A DNA stretch of 64,000 nt from Notospermus geniculatus (GCA_002633025.1 NMRB01000009.1:434916-498915), one strand, 5' to 3'. Counted from the stretch's first letter, positions 41,501 to 48,334 are shown. Program-made: numbers and translations. Notes: generated by a model not told the origin, from the sequence alone.

Positions 41501-44500
41501 AACACGATTTCCAATCTCACAGATGCAAATTTGTGTTGTGCTGCCCAGTTGCTTTTAAGTTGGTTCACGCTTTTTGGGTTTGCACTCAGTCACTTTCAGT
41601 CACCATCAACCTAAAAACTCCGAGTTTACCCAACTGAGCTCAACTCAGTCAAAAAGATTTCAAGCTAGACAGCTTCCTTAAGCGATATCTCATATCGGAG
41701 TAATTGGTTTTGCCTTAATCGCAGGTCAAGTAAGCAACCTCACAAGTTGAGCAATCAGAGGCAAGATGTCCTTTTACGGGTTTCCATCTTTTGATACATT
41801 GGTAAACATCAAGCAGACTATTCAGAGTGAAATACCAAGTGATTTTGCATGTTTTGGCTCTTGGCCAAGTGGACATCAGTATGATGGAAGTTCTGCAGTG
41901 CACAGTCAGACACCTGGATTTTTGAGAATGTCCAACAAAGTGGTTTAGTTCCAAATTTTTACAGTATATTTAGTATACTCCAGTCTTCCACTTAGGGTTA
42001 ACAAAATGAGGTCGACTTTCATGAGAGAAATAGAAAGACAACCTGAGAAGGGTTACAACTAAACATTAGGCCAGAAAACAGCAGCTCAGAATTGCCTCGC
42101 CAATCCTAATGTTATAAGTCGTCTCACAAGCCATCTGAACCGAACAATCGACATGATAGGTCACTGCCTTCTTGTGGCACTTATTCAGATTACACTCAAC
42201 AGAACATCAATGGTGAAAAACCAATGAACCGAAACCTAAGGCATTGCATTATCCAAGTTAATCAAATTTTTCCACTTCCAGAATTCATCTTGAAAATCTG
42301 AAAGTGATCTCCTGATACCACTATGATTAATCACATTATCAGGATGGATGAGTTGTTCAAGAGTAGGATGAAAAGCTAGAAATTTCAACAGGTGGGTGGG
42401 TTGGGGGTGATGTGGACGACTGCCTGAACTTATACATGTACACGCAGCTGTTTTAAGCTTGCTAAACAATACATCATGATCCAGGTTTGACATAATGCAG
42501 GAACATTGGTATTTGTTCCACCCTGCAGAGGAAACGGGTATTTTTTGCATCCTGGGTAGACTGTATGGACCACATCGATAGGCTATGTGTTGTATCTCGT
42601 TTTCACATCAACATTGAGAACATTTTCATCCATAATGTTCAAACAATTTTCAAAAGCATCCATAGTGATGAATTTTTTTATTTAAGTGACAAAGAGGAAT
42701 TCTCTTACTGTAAGTTAAGTTACGTAATTCAATTAATAAAAACGCCACTGGAGAGCTGCAAAAATAGTAGATATCAAAGAAGAAACTCAAAAGTGATGAT
42801 TAGACTGCCTTGCTGAGAAGAAGATTAGCAATGTCCAGAACATCTTGGTCACATCTCCCTTCAAAAGACAACTTCATATGAAGTTATACAAGTGCTCACA
42901 TCTGCTTGAGTCACTCACATTCGACACATCAATGGTAAGAAGATCCCATGCAAAGATCCCTCAACAAGAATACACCCACTTTTCAGCAAACTTACTTAAC
43001 AGTATCTATGACAACTGTTTAATATTATGAACTATTTTCCATCACCTCACACCATGATTCGCAGAAGTTATGACACGAAAAACCATGTGTTGATTAAGGT
43101 GTCGAAAGCACCAATACCAAGAATACAGCCATAAATGGACCTGTCATAAACACACCCTTTGCTTTATGAAATATGCCTGACACAAGGAAGGAATAGTTAA
43201 TTAAGATGGGAGCTGGGTACACCCTAGTTTTCAACTGTACAGACAGTGGTGTGCTGCCTGGGGTTACAATGAGTTCATTGAAATATTATGCTTGATTTTT
43301 CTGGCCTCATCAATGAATGGCTTCGGTCTGAGTGAGAAAAATGGTCTCTGATCAACAGAGACAACAGAAAATGGTCTCTGATCATCTGATCAACAGAGAC
43401 AACAGAAAACAGTCTGTGATCAATAAAGACAACAGAAAATGGTCTCTATCTCATCATCAGAGACAACAGAAAATGGCCTCTGTCTCATCAACAGAGACAA
43501 CAGAAAATGGTCTCTGATCATCTGATCAACACTAACAGAGACAACAGAAAATGGTCTCTGTCTCATCAACAGAGACAACAGAAAATGGTCTCTGTCTGAT
43601 GAGTAGTACTCATCAGCAGTAGAAACAATACAGAAATGTACATTGGGTGTGTTAGGTCACTAGCGAACCGCACATGATGTCGGACCTGTCAGTCAATTCC
43701 GTTGTGTTTGTCTCGCCCTGCTTTTGTCCTGTCTCACCCTCCACAATATCATGTGACCCACTCTGGCGAAAAGAGTCGCATGTCACTCAGAAGTTGAGCC
43801 TTAACAAACCAAGATGACACCAGGAGAGAATGGAAGAAACAGATTCTTTCAGATTTCATAATAGGCAGACAATACTGAAACTGACAAACATTTGGGGTCG
43901 TATTTTAGAATGTTCCTTAACGTTAAGGTCGACCTTAAGTCTATTGTAAAACCATCGAGAACAATAGATTTAAGGTGGAGGACAATAGATTTAAGGTGGA
44001 CCTTAACGTTAAGGAACGTTCTAAAATACGACCCTTGGTCTCAACCTGCCAAGTAAGAGCGACATCCATCTGGTTTTGCCACAGTAAAGCCTAGTTGTTA
44101 TGTAATATTTTTCCCACCTTTGTTGGTAAAAATAGAAACTGTACTGTATGCTATTTGAAATAGCACACAAACTGACAAAGACTGAAGCCTATGCTAGAAA
44201 AATTACAGTAACTGTGTATGATATTAAATATTTGACACCGAATATTTGACAACGAGGCATTTCTCCTTCTAGTCTGATGATAATGAACTTGTATTTTATC
44301 AAAAGGACAAGTCAGTCACCAGAATTTGGTTCGCCTTCTCCAGGCTGAACGAATCTTCCTTCTCACATACACACAGTATCACTATAATCACTCTAATCCT
44401 ACGTCAGCAAACTAATGCCCGTTGTACACGTAGAATTTTGATTGTACTAAAAATTATAAATGGGGCTCAAATGGGTGTTCACAATGCCTTTCAGCAAGGC

Positions 44501-46943
44501 AATCGGTAGCCTATAACGGAAATCACCCTTCATGAGCCTCATTTATAATTTTTAGTACAAAAAATCCGACCGAGTACAACAGGCATTAGGCAGTAATAAT
44601 CAAATTTCTTAAAGGGACTAGGAAAATTTTTTCAAGCTTCGGTTATTACAAAATGCTAGTCTTTCATGATAAATTCCCACCGTCAATTCACTTTTTCAAT
44701 TAAGTGTTAATTACTGGCACCCAGACAAATCATTCTACGTCGTGAGATACTTTTTCGATGTTTCACTTCTGACGAGACGAAAGATATCTCTACTGTATGA
44801 AGAATACCGCCATCTTGGATAGACATTCATCCGCGTTAGGAGCACTACTTAATACGTACTGCGCATGCGTAGCAGCAACATAATATCATACTTTTCTTGA
44901 TCTCATGTACGCATAAATCTATAGTTTTAAGTAATTCATATATATCCTGTCTAATATAAGGGAATTTGAACTCAGTTGCCCCAATGGCACTAGGGTCCAG
45001 CAAGGATGCAACNNNNNNNNNNNNNNNNNNNNNNNNNNNNNNNNNNNNNNNNNNNNNNNNNNNNNNNNNNNNNNNNNNNNNNNNNNNNNNNNNNNNNNNN
45101 NNNNNNNNNNNNNNNNNNNNNNNNNNNNNNNNNNNNNNNNNNNNNNNNNNNNNNNNNNNNNNNNNNNNNNNNNNNNNNNNNNNNNNNNNNNNNNNNNNNN
45201 NNNNNNNNNNNNNNNNNNNNNNNNNNNNNNNNNNNNNNNNNNNNNNNNNNNNNNNNNNNNNNNNNNNNNNNNNNNNNNNNNNNNNNNNNNNNNNNNNNNN
45301 NNNNNNNNNNNNNNNNNNNNNNNNNNNNNNNNNNNNNNNNNNNNNNNNNNNNNNNNNNNNNNNNNNNNNNNNNNNNNNNNNNNNNNNNNNNNNNNNNNNN
45401 NNNNNNNNNNNNNNNNNNNNNNNNNNNNNNNNNNNNNNNNNNNNNNNNNNNNNNNNNNNNNNNNNNNNNNNNNNNNNNNNNNNNNNNNNNNNNNNNNNNN
45501 NNNNNNNNNNNNNNNNNNNNNNNNNNNNNNNNNNNNNNNNNNNNNNNNNNNNNNNNNNNNNNNNNNNNNNNNNNNNNNNNNNNNNNNNNNNNNNNNNNNN
45601 NNNNNNNNNNNNNNNNNNNNNNNNNNNNCATGTGTTGATTAAGGTGTCGAAAGCACCAATACCAAGAATACAGCCATAAATGGACCTGTCATAAACACAC
45701 CCTTTGCTTTATGAAATATGCCTGACACAAGGAAGGAATAGTTAATTAAGATGGGAGCTGGGTACACCCTAGTTTTCAACTGTACAGACAGTGGTGTGCT
45801 GCCTGGGGTTACAATGAGTTCATTGAAATATTATGCTTGATTTTTCTGGCCTCATCAATGAATGGCTTCGGTCCGAGTGAGAAAAATGGTCTCTGATCAA
45901 CAGAGACAACAGAAAACAGTCTCTGATCAATAGAGACAACAGAAAATGGTCTCTATCTCATCATCAGAGACAACAGAAAATGGTCTCTGTCTGATGAATA
46001 GTACTCATCAGCAGTAAAAACAATACAGAAATGTAGGCCTACATTGGGTGTGTTAGGTCACTAGCGAACTGCACATAACGTTGGACCTGTCAATTTCGTT
46101 GTGTTTGTCTCACCCTGCTTTTGTCCTGTCTCACCTTCCACAATATGTGACCCACTCTGGCGAAAAGAGTCGCATGTCACTCAGAAGCTGAGCCTTAACA
46201 AACCAAAATGACACCAGGAGAGAATGGAAGAAACAGATTCTTTCAGATTTCATAATAGGCAGACAATACTGAAACTGACAAACATTTGGTCTCAACCTGC
46301 CAAGTAAGAGTGACATCCGTCTGGTTTTGCCACAGTAAAAGCCTAGTTGTTATGTAATATTTTCCCCACCTTTGCTGGTAAAAATAGTAACTGTATTGTA
46401 TGCTATTTGAAATAGCAAACTAACTGACAAGGACTGAAGCGTATGCTAGAAAAATTACAGTAACTGCGACATTAAATATTTGACAACGAATGGAGAGGCA
46501 TTTCTCCTTCCAGTCTGATGATTATGAACTTGTATTTTATATCAAAAGGACAAGTCAGTCACCAGAATTTGGTTCGCCTTCTCCAGGCTGAACGAATCTT
46601 CCTTCTCACATACACACAGTATCACTCTAATCCTACGTCAGCAGACCTAGGCAGTAATAATCAAATTTGTTAAAGCATCAGCACCATGCAAAGGGAGCCA
46701 AAAGAAACAAAAACTACAATAGCCTACTTACAGGTGTGTGGTGCCATTGCTCAAACTGGCGGGAATTTCTGTCAACTTCTGTCCAGCACAGTCCACTTTT
46801 GGCGTATATTCTGATCCCTTGCACGAACACAACGAGGGACAATATCCTGGGTTAGCAGTTTCCGTGTTAGCCAGAACCTTAATTGGTACAATCTCCAAAA
46901 TTACACAAAGAGAGAAAACCCACATGTTCAAGCGATGCGCCAT
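3361..46943 (-). CDS. Type B leucine-rich-repeat GPCR (LGR4/5/6 / bursicon-receptor-like), whole gene, 20 coding exons
   Basis: Joining 20 exons with GT-AG splice sites gives an open frame of 4,542 bases, a predicted 1,513-residue plasma-membrane receptor. The order is signal peptide and LRRNT (residues 1 to about 70), 17 LRRs (about 72-513), hinge (about 514-620), seven helices (about 639-898) and a very long Ser-rich cytoplasmic tail (about 900-1513). Seventeen LRRs is the count of type B LGRs, and LRR11-13 and LRR17 (LPTEGL) align with the LGR4-6 pattern. The hinge entry SYAYHCCEF and exit [11 protein letters not shown] are LGR hallmarks. The TM6/TM7 motifs [13 protein letters not shown] and NSCANPFLY look more like invertebrate LGRs than vertebrate LGR4-6. 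From the family, ligands would be cystine-knot proteins (bursicon) or R-spondin-type; I infer bursicon-type. Oddities are a duplicated TM4 exon, a 27.9-kb first intron and an IRS-like tail. The orthologue name is not certain, so no symbol is given. Confidence 0.9.
5651..6240. repeat. Direct duplication, copy B (contains the TM4 exon)
   Basis: About 590 bp matching 6340-6930 at an offset of 689, with around a dozen substitutions and indels, covering the exon and both flanking intron parts. About 100 bp of unrelated sequence separates the copies. Confidence 0.9.
5780..5905 (-). CDS. LGR exon 19, copy B: duplicate TM4-ECL2
   Basis: A 126-bp phase 1-1 exon with intact splice sites, encoding exactly the same 42 residues as copy A. 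The three base differences (CCA/CCG, CGG/CGA, GCC/GCT) are all synonymous. It may be a mutually exclusive alternative exon, a recent tandem duplication, or an assembly artefact from two haplotypes. Confidence 0.75.
6340..6930. repeat. Direct duplication, copy A (contains the TM4 exon)
   Basis: Partner of 5651-6240. Both begin CTATTTAAAATGAGCAGGAG and end near GATGACCTCCAAATCTT. Confidence 0.9.
6469..6594 (-). CDS. LGR exon 19, copy A: TM4-ECL2
   Basis: A 126-bp phase 1-1 exon encoding [20 protein letters not shown] and then [16 protein letters not shown], which carries the ECL2 cysteine. It lies in a block of about 590 bp repeated at 5651-6240. Only one of the two copies can be used in a normal seven-helix receptor. 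This copy is nearer TM3. Confidence 0.8.
6949..7128 (-). CDS. LGR exon 18: ECL1, TM3 and ICL2
   Basis: A 180-bp phase 1-1 exon. It reads [20 protein letters not shown], with the ECL1-TM3 cysteine, and then [12 protein letters not shown]. The ERF triplet takes the place of the DRY motif, as ERW does in related receptors. Confidence 0.92.
7305..7532 (-). CDS. LGR exon 17: hinge end, TM1 and TM2
   Basis: A 228-bp phase 1-1 exon. [19 protein letters not shown] is the conserved pre-TM1 block. It is followed by TM1 with GNGCVLFVL and TM2 with [14 protein letters not shown] (the LAxAD motif). Confidence 0.92.
7680..7889 (-). CDS. LGR exon 16: hinge part 2
   Basis: A 210-bp phase 1-1 exon reading [18 protein letters not shown] and continuing into a Gly/Asp/Glu-rich loop. 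It has acidic tyrosines ([12 protein letters not shown]) placed where other LGRs carry a sulfated tyrosine, and ends at VKCKPMP, the cysteine before TM1. Sulfation is inference. Confidence 0.82.
7987..8098 (-). CDS. LGR exon 15: hinge part 1
   Basis: A 112-bp exon beginning [18 protein letters not shown] in phase 0 and ending in phase 1, with an N-glycosylation sequon in FLNHTH. The hinge is the least conserved part of LGRs; the exon is supported by splice sites and frame continuity. Confidence 0.8.
8366..8552 (-). CDS. LGR exon 14: LRR17 and start of cysteine-rich hinge
   Basis: A 187-bp exon starting in phase 2 and ending in phase 0. [18 protein letters not shown] is the last repeat, followed by the CC pair in [10 protein letters not shown] that opens the hinge in LGR and glycoprotein-hormone receptors. 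Exons of nearly this size hold the same boundary in the wider family. Confidence 0.88.
8763..8834 (-). CDS. LGR exon 13: LRR16
   Basis: A 72-bp phase 2-2 exon reading [18 protein letters not shown]. Confidence 0.85.
9178..9321 (-). CDS. LGR exon 12: LRR14-15
   Basis: A 144-bp phase 2-2 exon with [18 protein letters not shown] and [16 protein letters not shown]. Confidence 0.85.
9695..9760 (-). CDS. LGR exon 11: LRR13, short
   Basis: A 66-bp phase 2-2 exon reading [19 protein letters not shown]. The short repeat after the PPDLC repeat matches LGR4-6. Confidence 0.85.
9966..10106 (-). CDS. LGR exon 10: LRR11-12
   Basis: A 141-bp phase 2-2 exon. It reads [17 protein letters not shown] and then [17 protein letters not shown]. 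The irregular repeat with PDLTGC and the Cys in PPDLCEQ are diagnostic of the central type B LGR repeats. Confidence 0.87.
10290..10433 (-). CDS. LGR exon 9: LRR9-10
   Basis: A 144-bp phase 2-2 exon with two repeats, [18 protein letters not shown] and [18 protein letters not shown]. Confidence 0.85.
10972..11349. mobile_element. Long-TIR palindromic element in an LGR intron
   Basis: The first and last roughly 90 bp are inverted copies: AACTCGAGTTTAAACCACCGG at the left, CCGGTGGTTTAAACTCGAGC at the right, with CACAATCGAAATG/CATTTCGATTGTG inside. The element is about 378 bp with no coding capacity, so it is a non-autonomous DNA transposon. Confidence 0.7.
11442..11510 (-). CDS. LGR exon 8: LRR8, short
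   Basis: A 69-bp phase 2-2 exon reading [17 protein letters not shown], one residue shorter than the usual repeat. A shorter repeat at this place is also typical of LGR4-6. Confidence 0.85.
11650..11860. repeat. GTTGAACAAGAATTAATTT tandem repeat plus transposon fragment
   Basis: About four units of TGTTGAACAAGAATTAATTT are followed by a fragment beginning CAGTGGAACCTCCCTTAGC and containing GACACCTGCACCAGGAGGA. The same composite occurs at 14386-14600, and the fragment resembles the end of the element at 48556-48733. Confidence 0.65.
11884..11955 (-). CDS. LGR exon 7: LRR7
   Basis: A 72-bp phase 2-2 exon reading [18 protein letters not shown]. Confidence 0.85.
12255..12326 (-). CDS. LGR exon 6: LRR6
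   Basis: A 72-bp phase 2-2 exon reading [18 protein letters not shown]. Confidence 0.85.
12734..12877 (-). CDS. LGR exon 5: LRR4-5 fused exon
   Basis: A 144-bp phase 2-2 exon encoding two repeats, [15 protein letters not shown] and [15 protein letters not shown]. The intron found between single-repeat exons elsewhere is absent here. Confidence 0.85.
13018..13185. mobile_element. Palindromic MITE, family member 1
   Basis: The inverted ends are ATGGGGAACTTTTCTGCCGT and the complement GGCTCCAAAGTTCCTCAT. The core ACGTCATTATGGACGACGTT is shared with 31384-31590. Confidence 0.65.
13218..13289 (-). CDS. LGR exon 4: LRR3
   Basis: A 72-bp phase 2-2 exon reading [18 protein letters not shown]. The acceptor is TTAG and the donor GTGAGT. 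Confidence 0.85.
14386..14600. repeat. Second copy of the GTTGAACAAGAATTAATTT composite repeat
   Basis: The tandem units here are more degenerate and are followed by GACACCTGCACCAGGAGGA as at 11650-11860. It lies in LGR intron 3 (13290-17840). Confidence 0.6.
14886..15259. repeat. Duplicated unit, copy 1, 5' part (interrupted by a transposon)
   Basis: Near-identical to the start of 16423-16888 (GAAAAATCAAATGAGATGAG onward). The copy is broken by the element at 15260-16329 and resumes at 16330-16422. Confidence 0.9.
15260..16329. mobile_element. 1,070-bp non-autonomous DNA transposon with ACGTG-rich subterminal motifs
   Basis: The ends are CCCTGATAGCA and TGCTGTCAGGG (inverted). The empty site is present at 16790-16800 (CCCCTAAACTACTC), and comparison gives an AA duplication at the insertion. 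Both subterminal regions are dense in ACGTG/CACGT/GACGT motifs, and AACCAGTTTTCAACCAGT-type repeats occur inside. There is no transposase frame. Confidence 0.8.
16330..16422. repeat. Duplicated unit, copy 1, 3' part
   Basis: AAACTACTCAAAATGGTTGC to CCAAAACC continues copy 1 after the transposon and matches 16795-16888. Confidence 0.88.
16423..16888. repeat. Duplicated unit, copy 2 (uninterrupted)
   Basis: A direct tandem copy of the interrupted unit, about 465 bp, with few substitutions. It carries the empty insertion site. Confidence 0.9.
17841..17912 (-). CDS. LGR exon 3: LRR2
   Basis: A 72-bp phase 2-2 exon reading [18 protein letters not shown], with consensus splice sites on both sides. 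Confidence 0.85.
18792..18863 (-). CDS. LGR exon 2: LRR1
   Basis: A 72-bp exon with phase 2 at both ends, reading [18 protein letters not shown] and onward, flanked by an AG acceptor and a GTAAG donor. The 72-bp, one-repeat exon is the classic LGR gene layout. It joins exon 1 across about 27.9 kb. Confidence 0.85.
19295..19370. repeat. Short tandem repeat of TATAAAACTAAGACC
   Basis: Four imperfect copies of CTATAAAACTAAGACC with CGACCAA or CGAACAA spacers. Confidence 0.7.
21594..21733. mobile_element. 140-bp hAT-like MITE
   Basis: Terminal inverted repeats CAGTGTTTCCGCCAG and CTGGCAGAAACACTG; CAGTG starts and C/G-rich short TIRs are typical of hAT elements. AATTC flanks both ends, but a clean 8-bp target duplication is not visible. 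Confidence 0.6.
23219..23671. mobile_element. 453-bp MITE with TTA target duplication (PIF/Harbinger-like)
   Basis: Left end AGCCTAGCATCGCACTTGCG, right end complementary to AGCCTAGCATACATCGCACT. TTA occurs directly outside both ends (23216-23218, 23672-23674), the target duplication of Harbinger-type elements. No transposase. Confidence 0.65.
27725..27810. repeat. Degenerate GGGTTAGG-like interstitial repeat
   Basis: GGGGTTAGGGGTTAGGGTCAGG and later TAGG/AGGG variants. It resembles a degraded telomere-type repeat but is too short and irregular to be more than suggestive. Confidence 0.4.
28626..28858. mobile_element. Near-perfect palindromic insertion with 14-bp target duplication
   Basis: Two inverted arms of about 95 bp meet near 28725 and contain CTGAAGAAGACCCCGG and GGGGTCGAAAATTCGC in both orientations. 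The 14-bp CTTGAGGCATTGAG stands on both sides (28612-28625 and 28859-28872). The long target duplication points to a retroelement-type insertion, possibly a Penelope-like fragment. Confidence 0.65.
28985..29060 (+). repeat. Possible tRNA-derived SINE fragment
   Basis: GGTAAGAGCATCAGGCTTAT, a following anticodon-loop-like segment and GTGGGTTCAATTC (box B-like) read as the 3' two thirds of a tRNA. The acceptor stem and full box A are absent, so it is not a functional tRNA. Confidence 0.35.
31384..31590. mobile_element. Palindromic MITE, family member 2
   Basis: The inverted arms include AACTTTACTGCC at the left and GGCAGTAAAGTT at the right, with CATCACAAAATTTGACGTCAC against GTGACGTCAAATTTTGTGATG. 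The core ACGTCATTATGGAGGACGTT matches the copy at 13018-13185. Confidence 0.75.
33608..33725. mobile_element. Short palindromic MITE
   Basis: GGTTCGATCCAGTTCAAGG and CCTTGAACCAGATCGAACC form inverted arms around a loop of about 60 bp. Confidence 0.55.
33886..34002. mobile_element. Palindromic MITE, CATCCTCCCACAGCAGGG family, copy 1
   Basis: The arms CATCCTCCCACAGCAGGG and CCCTGCTTATGGGAGGATG are inverted. The same element with CTTCATCCA in its core is found at 63173-63280. Confidence 0.6.
36410..36895. repeat. Minisatellite with AACAATGGTAAATTTTCTGC units
   Basis: Units of about 60-75 bp built from ACCAACAATGGTAAATTTTC, TGCTGACTGC(TT)TACCAATGAA and ACTGCAGTAACTACAGTA, repeated about seven times with internal length variation. 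The open frames on it are artefacts of the periodicity. Confidence 0.9.
37900..38980. repeat. 1,080-bp tandem duplication, copy 1
   Basis: Starts at CAACAACAACATCAACAGCA and runs to CCAACTGACACA. Copy 2 follows directly. The copies differ by scattered single bases only. Confidence 0.93.
38981..40060. repeat. 1,080-bp tandem duplication, copy 2
   Basis: A direct repeat of 37900-38980 at an offset of 1,080 bp and about 98% identity. No coding content. Confidence 0.93.
41324..41372. repeat. Small hairpin
   Basis: TTTCGACAAAACAAAGCAAG and CTTGCTTTGTGCTGTCGAAA fold into a stem of about 20 bp with a short loop. Weaker complementarity extends outwards (CCAGAAGTAAA / TTTACATGTCAGA), so it could be a tiny MITE or a small RNA hairpin; nothing distinguishes these. 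Confidence 0.45.
43330..43600. repeat. Minisatellite of ACAGAGACAACAGAAAATGG units
   Basis: About eight units of AACAGAGACAACAGAAAATGGTCTCTGATCATC-like sequence with length variants. The copy at 45880-45990 has only about four units. Confidence 0.9.
43895..44034. mobile_element. 140-bp palindromic MITE in copy 1
   Basis: GGGTCGTATTTTAGAA and TTCTAAAATACGACCC are the ends, with CCTTAACGTTAAGGTC inside both arms. TTG is duplicated on each side. The empty site (CATTTGGTCTC) is in copy 2. Confidence 0.85.
44415..44586. mobile_element. 172-bp MITE with TA target duplication in copy 1
   Basis: ATGCCCGTTGTACACG and the inverted CGAGTACAACAGGCAT are the ends, and TACTAAAAATTATAAATG recurs inverted. 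TA flanks both ends; copy 2 has a single TA at the empty site. The TA target suggests a Tc1/mariner-type source. Confidence 0.85.
45013..45628. other. Assembly gap (N run)
   Basis: 616 unresolved bases. Open frames crossing it are meaningless. Confidence 0.99.
45629..46675. repeat. Duplicated block right of the gap, copy 2
   Basis: A near-identical copy of 43084-44612 with a shorter minisatellite and empty sites for both MITEs. It begins exactly at the end of the N run, as expected of an allelic contig end. Confidence 0.9.
46732..46943 (-). CDS. LGR exon 1: signal peptide and LRRNT cap
   Basis: ATG at 46941-46943 opens [19 protein letters not shown], a hydrophobic signal peptide. It is followed by the LRRNT cysteine cap CPSLCSCKG...VDC and the first strand up to THL. 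The exon ends in a GTAAGT donor in phase 2. An in-frame ATG lies 32 codons upstream (47037-47039), but the added residues are polar and would bury the signal peptide, so I prefer the downstream start. Exon 2 at 18792-18863 continues the frame, THL then [11 protein letters not shown], with no LRR missing. Confidence 0.85.
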
Positions 46944-47285
46944 GGTAACTTTTTCCTGCTGTACTGACCGCGCCAACAGGCTAGGGACAGAGCGCCGCCA
47001 AAGGGAGACGGACGAACCAAACGTCGTCTGCTGTGACAAGAGACAGGGTTACTGTCAGCGCCAATCATACTCGGCTAGCCTTACTATTTTGCAGAAATTC
47101 AATTATTTGTGGTCTTGTTTTCCGGACACGACAACGCCAAAGTCAATTTGATCGATTTTTACGGGCCTGAATCGGACGAAATCCGTGCGCCAATGCACCC
47201 TGGGCCCGGTTGCACAAAACTCACGATAGCGCTAACTTGGTGTTATGTTAAATGACGTAAAAACCCATTGTCCAGCCCTGCTTTA

Positions 47286-47476
47286 CATTGGCGCGTTTCC
47301 GCGCACGGAAACGCGCCAATGGAAAGCTGCTTTTCCACGAGGCGGTTGCGGGCGCGGAATTGGAGGCGGGCGCGGGTGGAAAAAATCTATCCAACGTATT
47401 TCCCTTTAGCTGTTTCGCCCGCACCTGCTTCCGCCACCGAAACCGCGTCCGCAAACGTCTCGTGGAAAAGCGGTTC
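47286..47476. mobile_element. Nested GC-rich palindromes
   Basis: A 36-bp near-perfect palindrome (CATTGGCGCGTTTCCGCG and its complement) at 47286-47321 is followed by a long hairpin with arms GCTTTTCCACGAGGCGGTTG and CAAACGTCTCGTGGAAAAGC. Confidence 0.65.
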
Positions 47477-47607
47477 ATTGGCGCACGGATCCGATCCGTT
47501 TTCAGTCCGTTTGCCCCTAGTTTTCCGGATACGACAACGCTGAAGTCCATTTGATGGATTTTTTGCGGACCTGAATCGGACCAATTCCGTGTGCCAATGA
47601 ACCTTGC
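47475..47607. mobile_element. Palindromic MITE with GGTTCATTGGCGCACGGA ends
   Basis: Left GGTTCATTGGCGCACGGA, right TCCGTGTGCCAATGAACC, inverted. A diverged half-copy of its right part is at 47118-47200 (TTTTCCGGACACGACAACGC). Confidence 0.65.
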
Positions 47608-47657
47608 TTTAGGCTGCAATCACAAAGAGCTACACGCTGCACGGACATGCCGGTCAT

Positions 47658-47794
47658 GGTAGGGACACACCTAACGCGATTCGTTGACGCATGCGGCAAC
47701 GCCTTTGTTATTTTCCGCCGCACTGCACGCAAACAAAGGTTTTGACGCATGCGTCGCCCTATCGCATGCGAATCGCGTCAGGTGTGTCCCTACC
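47658..47794. mobile_element. Palindromic MITE with GGTAGGGACACACCT ends
   Basis: GGTAGGGACACACCTAACGC and GCGTCAGGTGTGTCCCTACC are inverted ends; the arms run on through CGATTCG. The interior has repeated GACGCATGCG. Confidence 0.75.
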
Positions 47795-47808
47795 CTTTAT
47801 AGGGAGTT

Positions 47809-47928
47809 TTCGCAAAGCTCCCGAAATGCCATCGCGAACGCCAATCCCATTGTTCGATGCCATGAAGAGAGCAGCGAACAATAGGATAGACGTTCGCGTC
47901 GGCGTTTCGGGGGGTTTTGCGAAACCTC
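47809..47928. mobile_element. Palindromic MITE, TTCGCAAA/CCCGAAACGCC family, copy 1
   Basis: The arms TTTTCGCAAAGCTCCCGAAA and GGCGTTTCGGGGGGTTTTGC flank TTGTTCGATGCCATGAAGAG. A homologous copy is at 57984-58098. Confidence 0.75.
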
Positions 47929-48291
47929 TATATTAATGGCTTCACGGTCGCGAACCCTTTGTGAAGCGTATTGTTAACCGGCGTGCCCGTGTAGCGTGTA
48001 GCACTATGTGATTGCAGCCTACAATTTCGACACTGGGTGCGATTACTGAATGTTGATCGTGTGAAAAACGCGACAAAACGGCAAAATTGTTGACAAAACG
48101 GTAGGCTTACAATCATATGTAAGCATAGAGGCGTGGCCTTGTGACACAGTGACACGGCCGTTATCTTTTGAGATGTCATCGTACAGGTAGGAAGTGATTG
48201 GTATCACGCTCTTCGTGACACTTTTATGCGCATATTTCACAGTATTTGCAGGGGTGACATAGGAGTAGGGCCTACGTGGATTTTGACAGCA

Positions 48292-48334
48292 ATGGCGAAA
48301 TTTCGAGTTGTTGGAATTATATATTTCTGTTTCG
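48292..48334 (+). CDS. MAM/LDLa exon 1: signal peptide
   Basis: ATG opens MAKFRVVGIIYFCF, ending in phase 1 at a GTGGGT donor. Exon 2 enters in the matching phase and adds VGSSLWSAEP, giving a hydrophobic core with a small-residue cleavage site near WSA. It is found by inspection only; other first exons cannot be excluded. Confidence 0.6.

Larger units (their letters stand above)
43084..44612. repeat. Duplicated block left of the gap, copy 1
   Basis: Matches 45629-46675 from CATGTGTTGATTAAGGTGTC onward. It contains a longer ACAGAGACAACAGAAAATGG minisatellite (43330-43600) and two inserted MITEs missing from copy 2. Confidence 0.9.
18864..46731. other. LGR intron 1 (about 27.9 kb)
   Basis: This separates the signal-peptide exon from LRR1. 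Its open frames are short, lack motifs and overlap repeats; the longest (34837-35397, minus) I do not recognise. It contains tandem duplications, several MITE-like palindromes, minisatellites and the N gap, listed separately. Stretches such as 19750-21590, 21740-23210, 23680-27700, 29110-31380, 32100-33600, 34010-36400 and 40060-43080 show nothing else I can name apart from a small hairpin at 41324-41372. Confidence 0.7.
46944..48291. promoter_or_regulatory. Divergent intergenic region between the LGR and MAM/LDLa start codons
   Basis: The two genes point away from each other with 1.35 kb between start codons, so both promoters and 5' UTRs should lie here or in unseen upstream exons. I see no clear TATA box. 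Most of 47118-47935 is GC-rich palindromic repeat sequence. Confidence 0.6.

Noticed and set aside
44966-45679. Open frames across the N run
   Set aside because: They exist only because N does not make stop codons.
45629-46675. A second LGR exon 1 in the duplicated block left of the gap
   Set aside because: The duplication ends before 46732; the left copy (43084-44612) has no LRRNT sequence.
47248-47619. Arg/Ala-rich open frames in the divergent promoter
   Set aside because: They arise from GC-rich palindromic repeats and appear on both strands at once.
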